From assembly GCA_944472135.2 (NCBI GenBank), contig OX235263.1, forward strand, positions 16,227,517-16,291,516: a stretch of 64,000 bases of DNA, read 5' to 3'. This DNA is from Trichobilharzia regenti (lineage: Eukaryota; Platyhelminthes; Trematoda; Strigeidida; Schistosomatidae). Positions 10,510-19,439 of the stretch are shown here, one piece after another. The position numbers and the translations under genes are program-made. Numbering within the stretch: position 1 is the stretch's first letter; each line of letters opens with the position of its first letter. The notes beneath the pieces are model-generated. The model made no database searches. It saw only the letters and a list, made by a program, of their open reading frames with translations, and was not told the DNA's origin.

Positions 10510-10974
10510 ATGAGAGAGAATATAAGTCATCCACTGTTATACCATATAAGGAGGGAGGGGACATCTGAGACCCTACGTAGGATTCTAAATAAAGCAGGAA
10601 TTAGGGTGGCATTTAAACCTACAAACTCACTCAGGGACAAGCTCTGTAGGTTGAAGGACCCAGTTGACCCAATTAGACAAAATAATATAATTTACAAAAT
10701 ACCCTGCAATGACTGTGAGGTCAAATACATAGGTCAAACTAGTAGGTCAGGGGTAGTCAGATTGTCAGAACATAAGAATTTAGCTAAGGTAAGAATGGTT
10801 GACTTCGAGAAGATAAGTAATTTAGAAAAAAGCTCAGCAATTGCAATGCATGCGCTAAGACACAACCACACAATAGGTTGGGAGAGGGTTAAAATTCTTA
10901 AAAGTAATCTAGGTAGGTGGAGAGGGAGGTTGATCACTGAATCCTTGTTCATCGAGTCTACACCCAACACATGA
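10510..10974 (+). pseudogene. PLE-2 GIY-YIG endonuclease domain
   Basis: 154-codon open frame. N-terminal half is the linker (F-K-P-T-N-S-L-R-D-K-L). Then I-P-C-N-D-C-E-V-K-Y-I-G-Q-T-S-R with the CxxC pair and Y-I-G, an arginine-bearing helix (V-V-R-L-S-E-H-K) and M-H-A-L-R-H-N-H-T-I-G-W, typical of the PLE C-terminus. It looks intact as a domain but is cut off from its RT by the frameshift. Confidence 0.78.
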
Positions 10975-11097
10975 AATAAGAATGACTCATCACTCATACC
11001 TGAAATATGGAAAATACTATTACAAATCAAATCAAGCGAAAATCAAGTGAAAAACAATGGAACTATATAAATGAATTTAGGAAGTCGTGTGATTACC

Positions 11098-11141
11098 TTG
11101 ATATGATTATGAGCAATAAATTGTGCTCGAAACGTCATCAG
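11098..11141 (+). ncRNA. Hammerhead-like 3' terminus of PLE-2
   Basis: Stem I ttgat/atcag, stem II gagca/tgctc, then GAAACGTC with self-complementary ACGT as stem III and a GTC cleavage triplet. The core before stem II reads atgattat, not CUGANGA, so it is non-canonical. The related terminus at 61297-61350 has stem II gaaca/tgttc, one compensated base pair. Confidence 0.42.
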
Positions 11142-11204
11142 TAAACATTACTGTATAACACTGTGAGACTTTATCAAAACAAAATTTACCCATAATTGTA
11201 TTAT

Positions 11205-12240
11205 AACCTATGTTGGCTTTAATGAACTTCTCTGGATATCCGTTCTCGCTTAGAATGACTCGGATGATCTGGAGTTCTTTCTCTACGCACTCTTCGGAAC
11301 AAATAGACCTCGCTCTAAATGCTAAGCACCTGATTAGATTACGTTTGTATTTCATCGGTACTAAGCTAAGGAAATGTGTATACTGAGCTGTGGTCTCTAG
11401 CTTTCTAAATATGGTTCTTTTGATGGAATCATCCTCTCTTCTCGTTAGTAGGACGTCGAGGAAGTGTAAAGAGTCGTTGTATTCTCTTTCGTAGGTGAAA
11501 TGGACCACTGGGTGAGCATTATTGAGGTTGTTCAAAATCAAATCACTATTTAACCCTTCATCGTACACTAAAAAAGTGTCATCCATGTAACGACAATACT
11601 TTCCATTTTCGCTATTTCCTCTTTCAACGGACTATTTTCTGGTTTTGCTAGAAATATATTCGCGAAAATAGGTCCCAGTGGGGATCCCATGGCTACTCCA
11701 TCAACGTGTCTGTATATTTCATTATTAAATAGGAACTGAACATTGGTTGTGCATTTAACAAGTAGTTGTTTCAGATTACTGATAGGAATATCATTGCACA
11801 ATTTCTTTTCTATAATCTTTTCACAGATATAATCAATGGTTTCCACTAGAGGCACATTCGTGAAAAGAGATGAAACATCAATTGATGCCATATATTTGCC
11901 ATTCGCGTTCAAGTTTTAGATCTTATCAACAAATTGAAAGGTATCCTTGGCGCTGTGCTTTATTAACTCGTCATGCAAGGGTTGAAGTAGCTGTACCAGC
12001 CACTTTGCTGTCTCGTGATAGGGTGAAAGGGAACATATCTAGTATAGGACGTGGGGGCACTCCTGATTTATGCACTTTCGGTAGACCATATATGCGTGAG
12101 ATGGTGCTCCCTTTATTGTAACAGCCACAAATATTATATTTTATAATTGTAAGATCCTGAAGAGAAATTACTGAAAAGAATATTCCTCTATACGTATTCA
12201 TAGGTCTGACTGCTCCTGTGGAGCTAGTAACATTGAGCTT
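11205..12240 (-). pseudogene. PLE-3, reverse transcriptase part
   Basis: Three overlapping minus-strand frames (11971-12201, 11568-11912, 11107-11586) make up most of a Penelope RT: I-Y-G-L-P-K-V-H-K-S-G-V-P-P-R-P-I, then S-I-D-V-S-S-L-F-T-N-V-P (motif A, Asp present), V-A-M-G-S-P-L-G-P-I-F-A-N-I-F (motif B) and M-D-D-T-F-L-V (motif C). There are frame breaks near 11580 and 11920-11970. Coding homology stops near 11205, where the PLE-2 end begins. Confidence 0.8.
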
Positions 12241-12658
12241 ACAAAATTAGTCAGATTCATAATAATAATTTATTTTTACTTTATTTCAAAAACAGTACTT
12301 ATAATACAGAATGGAACTCTAAGCATTTGTCACAATATTGCATCTGATTTACTCAAAATATAAATAAAATTAAAAATTAAAACAAAAGTAACCAGAGGAA
12401 TTTGTCCACGTTTACGATATAAAGTGAGAAATATTCGAAGCACGAAGTGAGATCATTAAATATTAATAATAACAAAAGTGAGTTCGTTTCAAACACTATT
12501 GTCGACTCAGTTTGAAAATTTTAACGTGTTACCATAGAATATTGAATCTAATTTTCTGTTGATAAAGTATAATGAGGGGAAATACAAGATTAACAGTGGT
12601 AACACAGCATAATTGATGTTCTTGATGTGGTTTTGTTCTCTGAGCTGGATGGTTAGTT

Positions 12659-12700
12659 TGCGAAGCTTTCATCACCTTACTGGGTGACATCTTCAGCGCA
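12659..12700 (-). ncRNA. Hammerhead motif, inverted left end of PLE-1
   Basis: Same structure as at 14184-14225: TGCG, CTGAAGA, stem II tcacc/ggtga, GAAAGCTT, CGCA, on the minus strand. The two ends of the element therefore carry convergent ribozyme-like motifs. Confidence 0.62.
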
Positions 12701-12833
12701 TACTTCAATTTGAAGTGAGCTTTTAGATTTCTTTAGACTAAAACACCTAACGGAATCTTGCGATCACTCCATCAACTCTGCTATCCAATTCCTAGAGAAA
12801 ATCAGAGGCATCCAAATAGATGAACAAGAAATA

Positions 12834-14207
12834 ATGGTATCATTCGACGTGACAGCATTATATACATCCATCGGACAAAACCTAGCAAAAGAAACCATGG
12901 AGCAACTACTTAGCAACGACGAACAACTGCCACAACAATCAAAAATGCAACACACAAGCTGGATGGAATGCATAAATCTATGCCTAACAACATACTTCCA
13001 ATTCAACGGCCAAATATATGAACAAGTCAAAGGAACACCCATGGGATCGCCAATATCAGGTTTGATTGCAGAAGCAGTGATGCAAAGACTCGAAAATATA
13101 ATTCTACCAAAGATCAAACCCAAGATTTGGATACGCTACGTCGACGACACATTTGTAATCATCAAAAGAAACGAATTAGATAAAACTCACAACTTAATAA
13201 ACAACGTCTTCAACGACATCAAATTCACAAGAGAAGAGGAATCCGAGAACAAAATACCATTTTTGGACGTCTTAGTCAGGCGAACAACTACAGGAGAATT
13301 AGAAACTCAAGTTTATAGGAAATCAACTCACACAGACCAAATACTGAATTACAACAGCAACAACCCAATAACACACAAAAGGAATTGCATACAAACACTA
13401 TTCAAGAGGGCAAGGACTCACTGCAGCACTCCCACCTTAAGAAAAATTGAAGAAAAGTATCTCATGGACGTCTTCCAAAAGAATGGATATCCACGGAATT
13501 TCATCAAGAGACATATACCCCCAAGCCAACCTACCAAAGCAAAAGCCACCAAGGAGAACACAAAGAAAATTGCCTTACCATATATAAAAGATATCTCAGA
13601 AATCACTACAAGACTCTTCAAACCTTTAGGAGTTGACGTCGTACACAAACCAACAAAGTCGCTTCACTCAATTCTATGTCAACCAAAAGACTCAACAGCG
13701 AAAGAAGATAAAACCAACATCATCTACAAAATAAACTGTAACAACTGCGAAAAACACTACATCGGCCAAAGTGGACGTCCCCTTCGTCTTCGTATCCACG
13801 AACATAAGCTAGCCGTCAAAAGACATGATATCCACTCCCTCATTTCACTACACACAGACAACTACGGACATCAATTCGACTGGGACAACGTTCAAATATT
13901 AGACAAAGGAAATAACAAGAATGCTAGAGAATTTTTAGAAGCTTGGCATTCCAGTGGATCATCAATCAATAGACACATCGACATAGACAAAATTTATCAA
14001 CCAATAAGAAAGAAACTTCACAGACAAAGGGTCAAAATTCAAGTCAAAGAAACAACCGGTTCCAATACAAGTAACCTAGAAGGTGTGAAAACACACACAA
14101 ACAACCAATCACGTCCAAGGTCACCAGGAGAGATGATTAATAAACTCGTGGAGAAATCTAAAAGCTCACTTCAAATTGAAGTATGCGCTGAAGATGTCAC
14201 CCAGTAA
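12834..14207 (+). CDS. PLE-1 reverse transcriptase / GIY-YIG endonuclease, N-terminally truncated
   Basis: 457 residues from the Met at 12834, but the frame is open back to about 12718 (sequence related to the PLE from about 12736), so the Met is internal. RT motif A is F-D-V-T-A-L-Y-T-S-I near residue 4; motif B, G-T-P-M-G-S-P-I-S-G near 70; motif C, R-Y-V-D-D-T-F-V near 102. All three catalytic Asp are present. Thumb and linker follow, then GIY-YIG from about residue 300: C-N-N-C-E-K-H-Y-I-G-Q-S-G-R, catalytic-type Arg in L-R-L-R-I-H-E-H, and E-A-W-H-S-S-G-S. The usual PLE protein is roughly twice as long, so RT fingers are missing. The last nine codons, including TAA, lie inside the hammerhead motif. 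Confidence 0.88.
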   Translation: MVSFDVTALYTSIGQNLAKETMEQLLSNDEQLPQQSKMQHTSWMECINLCLTTYFQFNGQIYEQVKGTPMGSPISGLIAEAVMQRLENIILPKIKPKIWIRYVDDTFVIIKRNELDKTHNLINNVFNDIKFTREEESENKIPFLDVLVRRTTTGELETQVYRKSTHTDQILNYNSNNPITHKRNCIQTLFKRARTHCSTPTLRKIEEKYLMDVFQKNGYPRNFIKRHIPPSQPTKAKATKENTKKIALPYIKDISEITTRLFKPLGVDVVHKPTKSLHSILCQPKDSTAKEDKTNIIYKINCNNCEKHYIGQSGRPLRLRIHEHKLAVKRHDIHSLISLHTDNYGHQFDWDNVQILDKGNNKNAREFLEAWHSSGSSINRHIDIDKIYQPIRKKLHRQRVKIQVKETTGSNTSNLEGVKTHTNNQSRPRSPGEMINKLVEKSKSSLQIEVCAEDVTQ

Positions 14208-14225
14208 GGTGATGAAAGCTTCGCA
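14184..14225 (+). ncRNA. Hammerhead motif overlapping the PLE-1 stop codon
   Basis: TGCG (stem I), CTGAAGA (core, N7 = A), tg, tcacc-cagtaa-ggtga (stem II and loop), t, GAAA, AGCT (stem III, self-complementary), cleavage expected after CTT at 14221, CGCA (stem I). Codons for V-C-A-E-D-V-T-Q and the stop run through it, with TAA in the stem II loop. Hammerheads in PLE terminal repeats are established knowledge; activity of this copy is inferred. Confidence 0.65.
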
Positions 14226-14921
14226 AACTAACCATCCAGCTCAGAGAACAAAACCACATCAAAATCATCCACCTGAGCTACAAATCTTCTCTATATTACC
14301 TAATTGATGTTCAGAATTATGAAAAATATCTAAATGAAAACAAAAAATTGAGAGGATTATAAATATACTAAATACAATAAGAATATAGTTTGCTGCTGTA
14401 AGTGTGGAGGGAATGGTTTATTTAGTAGTGCAAAGAAGGTTTGTTAGTTCATGTCTGACACCATTTTCATCACATAAAGTACGTGCTTAGTATGATATAG
14501 TGTAATTTTTATACTTAGATGTGCGTGCATAAATTCTTCTGAAAAGACTTCTTGTTTTACCTGAGGAGACACGAGGTTGGAGCTGAGCGTAGGGTGGGTG
14601 CTAAGAGTCTGAGAAAATTCCTTTGGCAAATTTGTTGCATGACGTCACGTGCCTATCAGTGACAATGTCAACGATATGTCCCAACAGGATACCACTCGTT
14701 CTACTGACAGTCTTCAGAGTTCTACGTGGTATGACATAGTGTTTTTAAGCAATCCAGGTAAGAATAAGGGTGATCAGTAAAGAAGAATAGGTTAGCTGCA
14801 CAAGTTGACAAACTGTAAGAGGAGTGGTTGGGTTATGCCTTAGTGCCTCAACTTCTTAATGTAAAAAGCCAGATGAAATATTCTTTTAGAAATCGCTAAA
14901 ACATGGGGAGACCAGGATAGT

Positions 14922-15988
14922 TCAGAAGAAAGAATTAATCCCAAGATACTTAACTTCAGACTTTATTTCTATATCAGTGTTCTCAATTTTGCAATTGTCA
15001 TAGGAACCAACGGCCTCATTTAACTTTCGTTTACATCGGAAACTGAAATTGACAGTCTGGTATTTGGAAGGATTTAGTTTAAGCCCGTTACCTGAAGACC
15101 ATTTGCTAATTCCTGATAGAAAGCTGTTCATCTTAGCACAGTCAAGCTTGGAGTGAACAGACATTGAAATAGTTAGATCATCCACATTCTTAACAAAGTT
15201 CATTTCATCGGAGTGAGGCAAATCATGCAAAAAGAAAGAAAACAGAAAAGGAGAAAGGACAGCACCTTGAGTGACACCAGCCTCAGTAAGCAATGAAGTG
15301 GACGACTTTCCCTGACATACGGTGTACTGCTTTCTTCCTGAGAAATAAGAATGCAGCCATTTGACAACCCAACAGTCAGTTTGAGTTTCGGCCAGCTTGT
15401 TTAACAAAATGTCCCTAGGTACTGAGTCGAAAGCAAATGTGTAATCTAGGAATGTGCAGTGAACAAATTTATCCCCCTTGTCTAAGCTGGAGACAATGCT
15501 GTGGTACAAGACTGCAACTGCATCTAAAGTACTTCTACTGTGTTTATAGGCGAATTGTTTGAGATCGTTAAAGGCTTTAAGTGCAGGTTGAAGAATAAGT
15601 AAGAGTAACTTTTCCATAGCTTTTAGAAAAGGAGACGTAATAGCAATAGGTATAAATTTAAAACATGTTCCAGTTAACGATTTAGGGATAGGTACAATTT
15701 TGATGTCCTTCCAAACGGCTGGCACGACATTTCTGGAAAAAGATTCGTTAAATATGTCCATAAGAGGATGTCGGCACATTTTTTAAGAATAACACTAGAC
15801 AAACCGTCTGGGCCCAGGCTACAAGAAGGGTTCAGAGACTGGAGACATTTTTGAACATCATTTGTATTGAAACCAGGGAAGCAGGTTTCATTAACACTTG
15901 TAACACTAGAAAGTTTGGCATTTGTGGGAGAATATATGAAAGACTTGTTTAGCGTGCAAACATCAAAGGAATAAGGAATACTATTCAT
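14922..15988 (-). pseudogene. LINE-1 reverse transcriptase, frameshifted
   Basis: 15674-15988 carries S-L-G-P-D-G-L-S-S (RT motif 0/1) and 14922-15779 continues with F-I-P-I-A-I-T-S-P-F-L-K, F-A-Y-K-H-S-R-S-T-L-D-A, F-L-D-Y-T-F-A-F-D-S-V-P (motif A), G-V-T-Q-G-A-V-L-S-P (motif B) and K-N-V-D-D-L-T-I (motif C, usually K-Y-A-D-D). The Y-A to N-V change beside the catalytic D-D and the frameshift near 15700 argue against activity. Confidence 0.82.
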
Positions 15989-16135
15989 CTGCTTACCACC
16001 AGTAATTTCTTTGAAAAGTTTCCATATATTAGACGCATTTTTACACGATATAAACCTTCTGGTTGTAAATTGAATTCACCCTGTGCATTTCAGATTTTAT
16101 TAGGATGTTAATTCTTTTCAAACCAGTATTGTCCT

Positions 16136-16900
16136 TCATTTTATATAGCTTTTCTTTTTGTCTGCGAAGCATTTTAAGTTGAGGGGAGGAGAAACGGTCA
16201 AATCTGATGAAGAGCGTTTCTCTGGGACAACAGGTGTCAAGACAAAATTTGAGATAACTTGTAATATTAGAGATTGTGTCATCAAGAGAATCTTCATTAA
16301 ACAGGTCCCACCTTGTGTCTTTGAGCATGCCCTAAGATTCTGAACATTCTCTTTAGAGTAGCATACATGTACAGTTTTCTTGGAGAGGTGTGAAAAAGTT
16401 CTCTCGTGTAATTTTCCATAAATTTTACGTAAAACCCGTACAATACAATGATCTGAGTTAAGGAGTGTGGCTCTTTTACGAGCTTCGTATATTCCACGGT
16501 CATTTATAAATACAAGATCAAGGGAATTATCCAGTCTGGTGGGAAAGTTGACGACATTTTCATGATCTAGCACTGTGAGAAAGCTGTAGTCACATGAATT
16601 AAAATCACCTGTGACAATGGACAGTGAGTTTCCAAAAGAGGAGGCAGCGAAAATAGTGAATTCATCAGCAATCATAGACAGTTCTGAAGTGCTACAGCAA
16701 GGTGTGACATAAATGTTTTTGATATAAATGAATTCGTATTTAGATAGGTGTTTAGGTCGACATTTGACAGTTATACAGTCAATATTATCATTTGAGAATT
16801 TAAAACAGACGATGTTGGCAACGGACCACTGAGAACTGATAAAAGTAGCAACACCACCACCTCGCTTCTTCCTTGAACTACTTCGGTCTTGTCTGTACAT
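16136..16900 (-). pseudogene. LINE-1 APE-type endonuclease domain
   Basis: K-K-R-G-G-G-V-A-T-F near the start, then Y-V-T-P, V-T-G-D-F-N-S-C (APE motif with catalytic Asp and Asn), L-D-L-V-F-I-N-D and L-N-S-D-H-C-I-V (the terminal S-D-H). This nicks target DNA to start target-primed reverse transcription. The reading frame shifts near 16320, joining the 16041-16328 segment. The N-terminal catalytic Glu strand lies upstream and is not in this frame. Confidence 0.8.
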
Positions 16901-17373
16901 ATTGAAACCATTGAGTAAGATTAAATTGTCATCAAATGAATCGTGCAGTCAAGTTTCTTGAAGCGTTATTACACTGGTATTACGATAAATATTTTAACAT
17001 AATAGAGCATCCAAGTATGTAATCTTGTTCGATAATGACCTGCAATTTGTGCTCATAATCACAGGAACAGTCATCTGATGCATTGGAGTGGACTTTAAGG
17101 ATCTTTGCCACCCACCATGATGCTTTTTCTTAAGGTTATTATATACTCATAAATCATCAGGTTGAAAACACTTTAAATAATCGCGAGAGTAAGTAATGCG
17201 ATTTGTACACATAACTGAATAATTAAAACAAAATATATCCAAGTAATCAGATGCAATATAAGTGACAGAAAATTTTGGTTGCCCAAGGTTTAAGCAGGCC
17301 GCCGAAAATCGTACTACATCCTGTTTGATAGATAGTGACCAAAAAGTTGATGTTAATAACACATTTAAAGGAA

Positions 17374-18007
17374 ATAATTCGTATTTCTCAAAAATGTATA
17401 GTAGTCTATTATTGAGTAATAGGGTGCTTGTGCGACATAACTGATATTATTACTCGGAAGTGGCTTTGAAAGTAAAAAAAATCGAAGTTGTAAATTACGT
17501 TGTACTCACCGACACAAAGTTAGAAATTTTGTAAGGTTAAAATTGCTATTGAGTGAGAATAAAGGTGGCAGTTGAGAGTCCATTTAACAAGTATGAAGAG
17601 CGGTGAGAAAATGTACACAAGGGACACATGAGAGTGATAACCTCTTCACTAATCGTTCCCTGTAAAAAGTTTTGATTTTTTTCTTTTTTCAATTTTACTT
17701 TTATTTGGCTTCTGCTTTAATAATTATTATCACCATTATCACTCCGATATGTTCCTTTTGTACATTTTTTCACCGCTCTTCATACTTGTTGAATGGATTC
17801 TCAACTACTACCTTGATTCTCAATCAATAGCAATTTTAACCTTATCAAATTTGTAACCATTTCTTCCTTTGTGTCATTGGGTACTACATAATTTACAACT
17901 TTTATTTTTTACTTCTAAAGCCACTTCCGAGTAATTATATCAATTATGTCACCCCTTATCTATTACTCAATAATAGACTACTATACATTTTTGGGAAATA
18001 ATTTGTC
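17374..18007. repeat. Long inverted repeat (foldback), arms about 270 bp
   Basis: Left arm 17374-17642 and right arm 17733-18007 are reverse complements with scattered mismatches, around a 90-bp AT-rich loop. Examples: left gtatagtagtctattattga pairs with right tcaataatagactactatac. No clear coding content. It sits at the 5' side of LINE-1 and may be a rearranged LINE 5' region or a foldback element. Confidence 0.82.
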
Positions 18008-18232
18008 TTGGTAAGATATATCACATTATAAACCAGGCACTAGTAGAAAGGGTTGTATGTATCTGAATGCCTGTTATAAGTTAATGCGCTTATATTAAAA
18101 CGGCATTAACTATGACACATTATCTCATTGATCGTTTTTTCTCAAATCAACTTTGTTTTAAAGGAAACTATGAAGTCTTTCATCATCTCACTTTCAAGCC
18201 TTACTATTTATTTATCTTTCTAACGAGTAGAT

Positions 18233-18474
18233 AGTTGCAGGCAGTCGACCACAGGAAGACTTCCATTTAGGTTTCGTGTTAGTTGGCGCTTACCAGTCAT
18301 CAAGGTGTATCTGCAACCAACAAGGAACTCATATCCCTTCTGAGGTTTAAATCCGCGTCACCACTGAGCTATTTGAGCTTGCGTTTGACCTCCCGTAGAC
18401 TGTAGTGGGTATTTTGATTGGACACTAGTAAGTAGAGCGATGCGCCTAGTACTTTTTTTGGTGCAGATGGAATT
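18233..18474 (-). repeat. Hammerhead-SINE family D, minus copy
   Basis: Minus strand shows the D upstream block (cactagtaagtag... on the + strand), a tRNA-like part with ctgagctatt (+), and a damaged ribozyme segment (+: ggtttcgtgttagttggcgc). The core has extra bases. Paired head-to-head with the next copy. Confidence 0.7.
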
Positions 18475-18740
18475 CTAACTGCTCAGTGGTAACATCTCTG
18501 ACTGCAGGGCAGCACTAGGTGACGCGGGTTTGATTCTCAGAAGGGACATGATTTCCTTCAAGGTTGCAGATACGCCTTGCTGACTGGTGAGTGCCAACTA
18601 GCAGGAAACCCAGCTTGAGCAAGGCTTCCTGTGGACGACTGCCTCAAATCATGTAATATCATCAAATCAAGGTGCAACATGATGACGATCTACCTAGAAT
18701 GGTGGCCACATTGCAAACCTGACTGAAAGAAATAGGTACA
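18475..18740 (+). repeat. Hammerhead-SINE family D, plus copy
   Basis: A-box-like tgctcagtggt, B-box-like gggtttgattctc, then gccttgctgactggtgagtg, gtgccaactagcag and gaaacc, closing with caaggc: the family D hammerhead with a 4-base insertion in the core and a mutated stem II. Followed by the downstream block gcctcaaatcatgtaatatc. Confidence 0.72.
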
Positions 18741-18989
18741 TCGCACTAATTACTAGTGTTCGATGAAAGCATAACATTTTTCCAGATTTTCAGGAGAACT
18801 ATGAATCTAGGCACTTGTAATTTTGAATACTTCTGTGGATGTATTACTTAGGAAATTGTGATCGATATTCATTGATTCATTATATAGTGTACACCTTTCA
18901 CAGTAAATTTCCGTCAGTTTTATTTAAAGTTTACGTCTACTGTAATACTTTTGAAAAACTGGAATTTAAACCTCTGTACTATCATGCTA

Positions 18990-19430
18990 AGCTCGATTAA
19001 AACAAGAACAACGGTGTGCATCCTGAATAAGTTGGTACCATAGTTTTTGTCGTCGGCTGATCTCATCAGATGAGTATAGCCTGTAGAAATGTTTAAGTTT
19101 GCCTACATAGCAGTTGTAACATACTTGCAGATATTACATATTTTTAGCTAACAGCAGACTAAGAACTTAATTACTCTTACATAGCCTATACTCGGAATGT
19201 TCAAGTTTAAACAGAAAAATAAATGCTTGTATACAGTGGCCGACGGATTACGTAACAAAGGCAAGAGGTGAAAAGATCATAAGCGACTGAAAGCGTTGAG
19301 TAATCCGTTGAATTATGATTTCGCCAAAAGTCATGTTTTCGGATGAATGGCGATCAACTTATCTGCAAGACAGGTTCTAGTCAGTGATATATTCACTCTT
19401 CTGCTGACTATTCCTGAATTATAATCATAA
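18990..19430 (+). repeat. Family E repeat copy
   Basis: aaaacaagaacaacggtgtg and the palindrome ttggtaccat followed by tcatcag, as in the other E copies, continuing into a block with aataaatgcttgtatacagt shared with 5.2 kb. 18741-18990 in front of it shows nothing I recognise. Confidence 0.5.
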
Positions 19431-19439
19431 TTATATAAT

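Larger units (their letters stand above)
10001..11204 (+). mobile_element. PLE-2: 5'-truncated Penelope-like element inside PLE-3
   Basis: Plus-strand frames 10017-10436 (RT motif C, W-R-Y-V-D-D-T-F, and thumb) and 10510-10974 (GIY-YIG domain, K-Y-I-G-Q-T-S-R-S-G) belong to one coding region broken by a stop/frameshift near 10436-10510. A non-coding 3' end follows with tatgattatgagcaataaa and gctcgaaacgtcatc at 11098-11141. On either side the minus-strand PLE-3 coding sequence resumes, so this element landed inside it in opposite orientation. Confidence 0.78.
12622..14300 (+). mobile_element. PLE-1: best preserved Penelope-like element, 12-bp target duplication
   Basis: Bounded by taattgatgttc at 12610-12621 and 14301-14312. 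An inverted copy of the 3' terminus (about 12622-12735) is followed at once by coding sequence, so it is 5' truncated. The 457-codon ORF and a 3' terminus with a hammerhead motif follow. Lying inside LINE-1, it is younger than that LINE. The intact ORF and exact duplication suggest it is one of the most recent insertions here. Confidence 0.9.
12252..17140 (-). mobile_element. LINE-1: CR1/jockey-like LINE split by PLE-1
   Basis: From right to left: APE endonuclease (16136-16900), linker (16041-16328), RT (14922-15988), C-terminal region (14444-14629), 3' UTR continuing past the PLE at 12252-12609 and ending in the aataaag-like/(att)n tail near 12258. The 3' UTR is nearly the same as that of LINE-5 at 32.3-32.8 kb, which confirms continuity across the PLE. 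Several frameshifts. The 5' limit near 17140 is uncertain. Confidence 0.8.
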
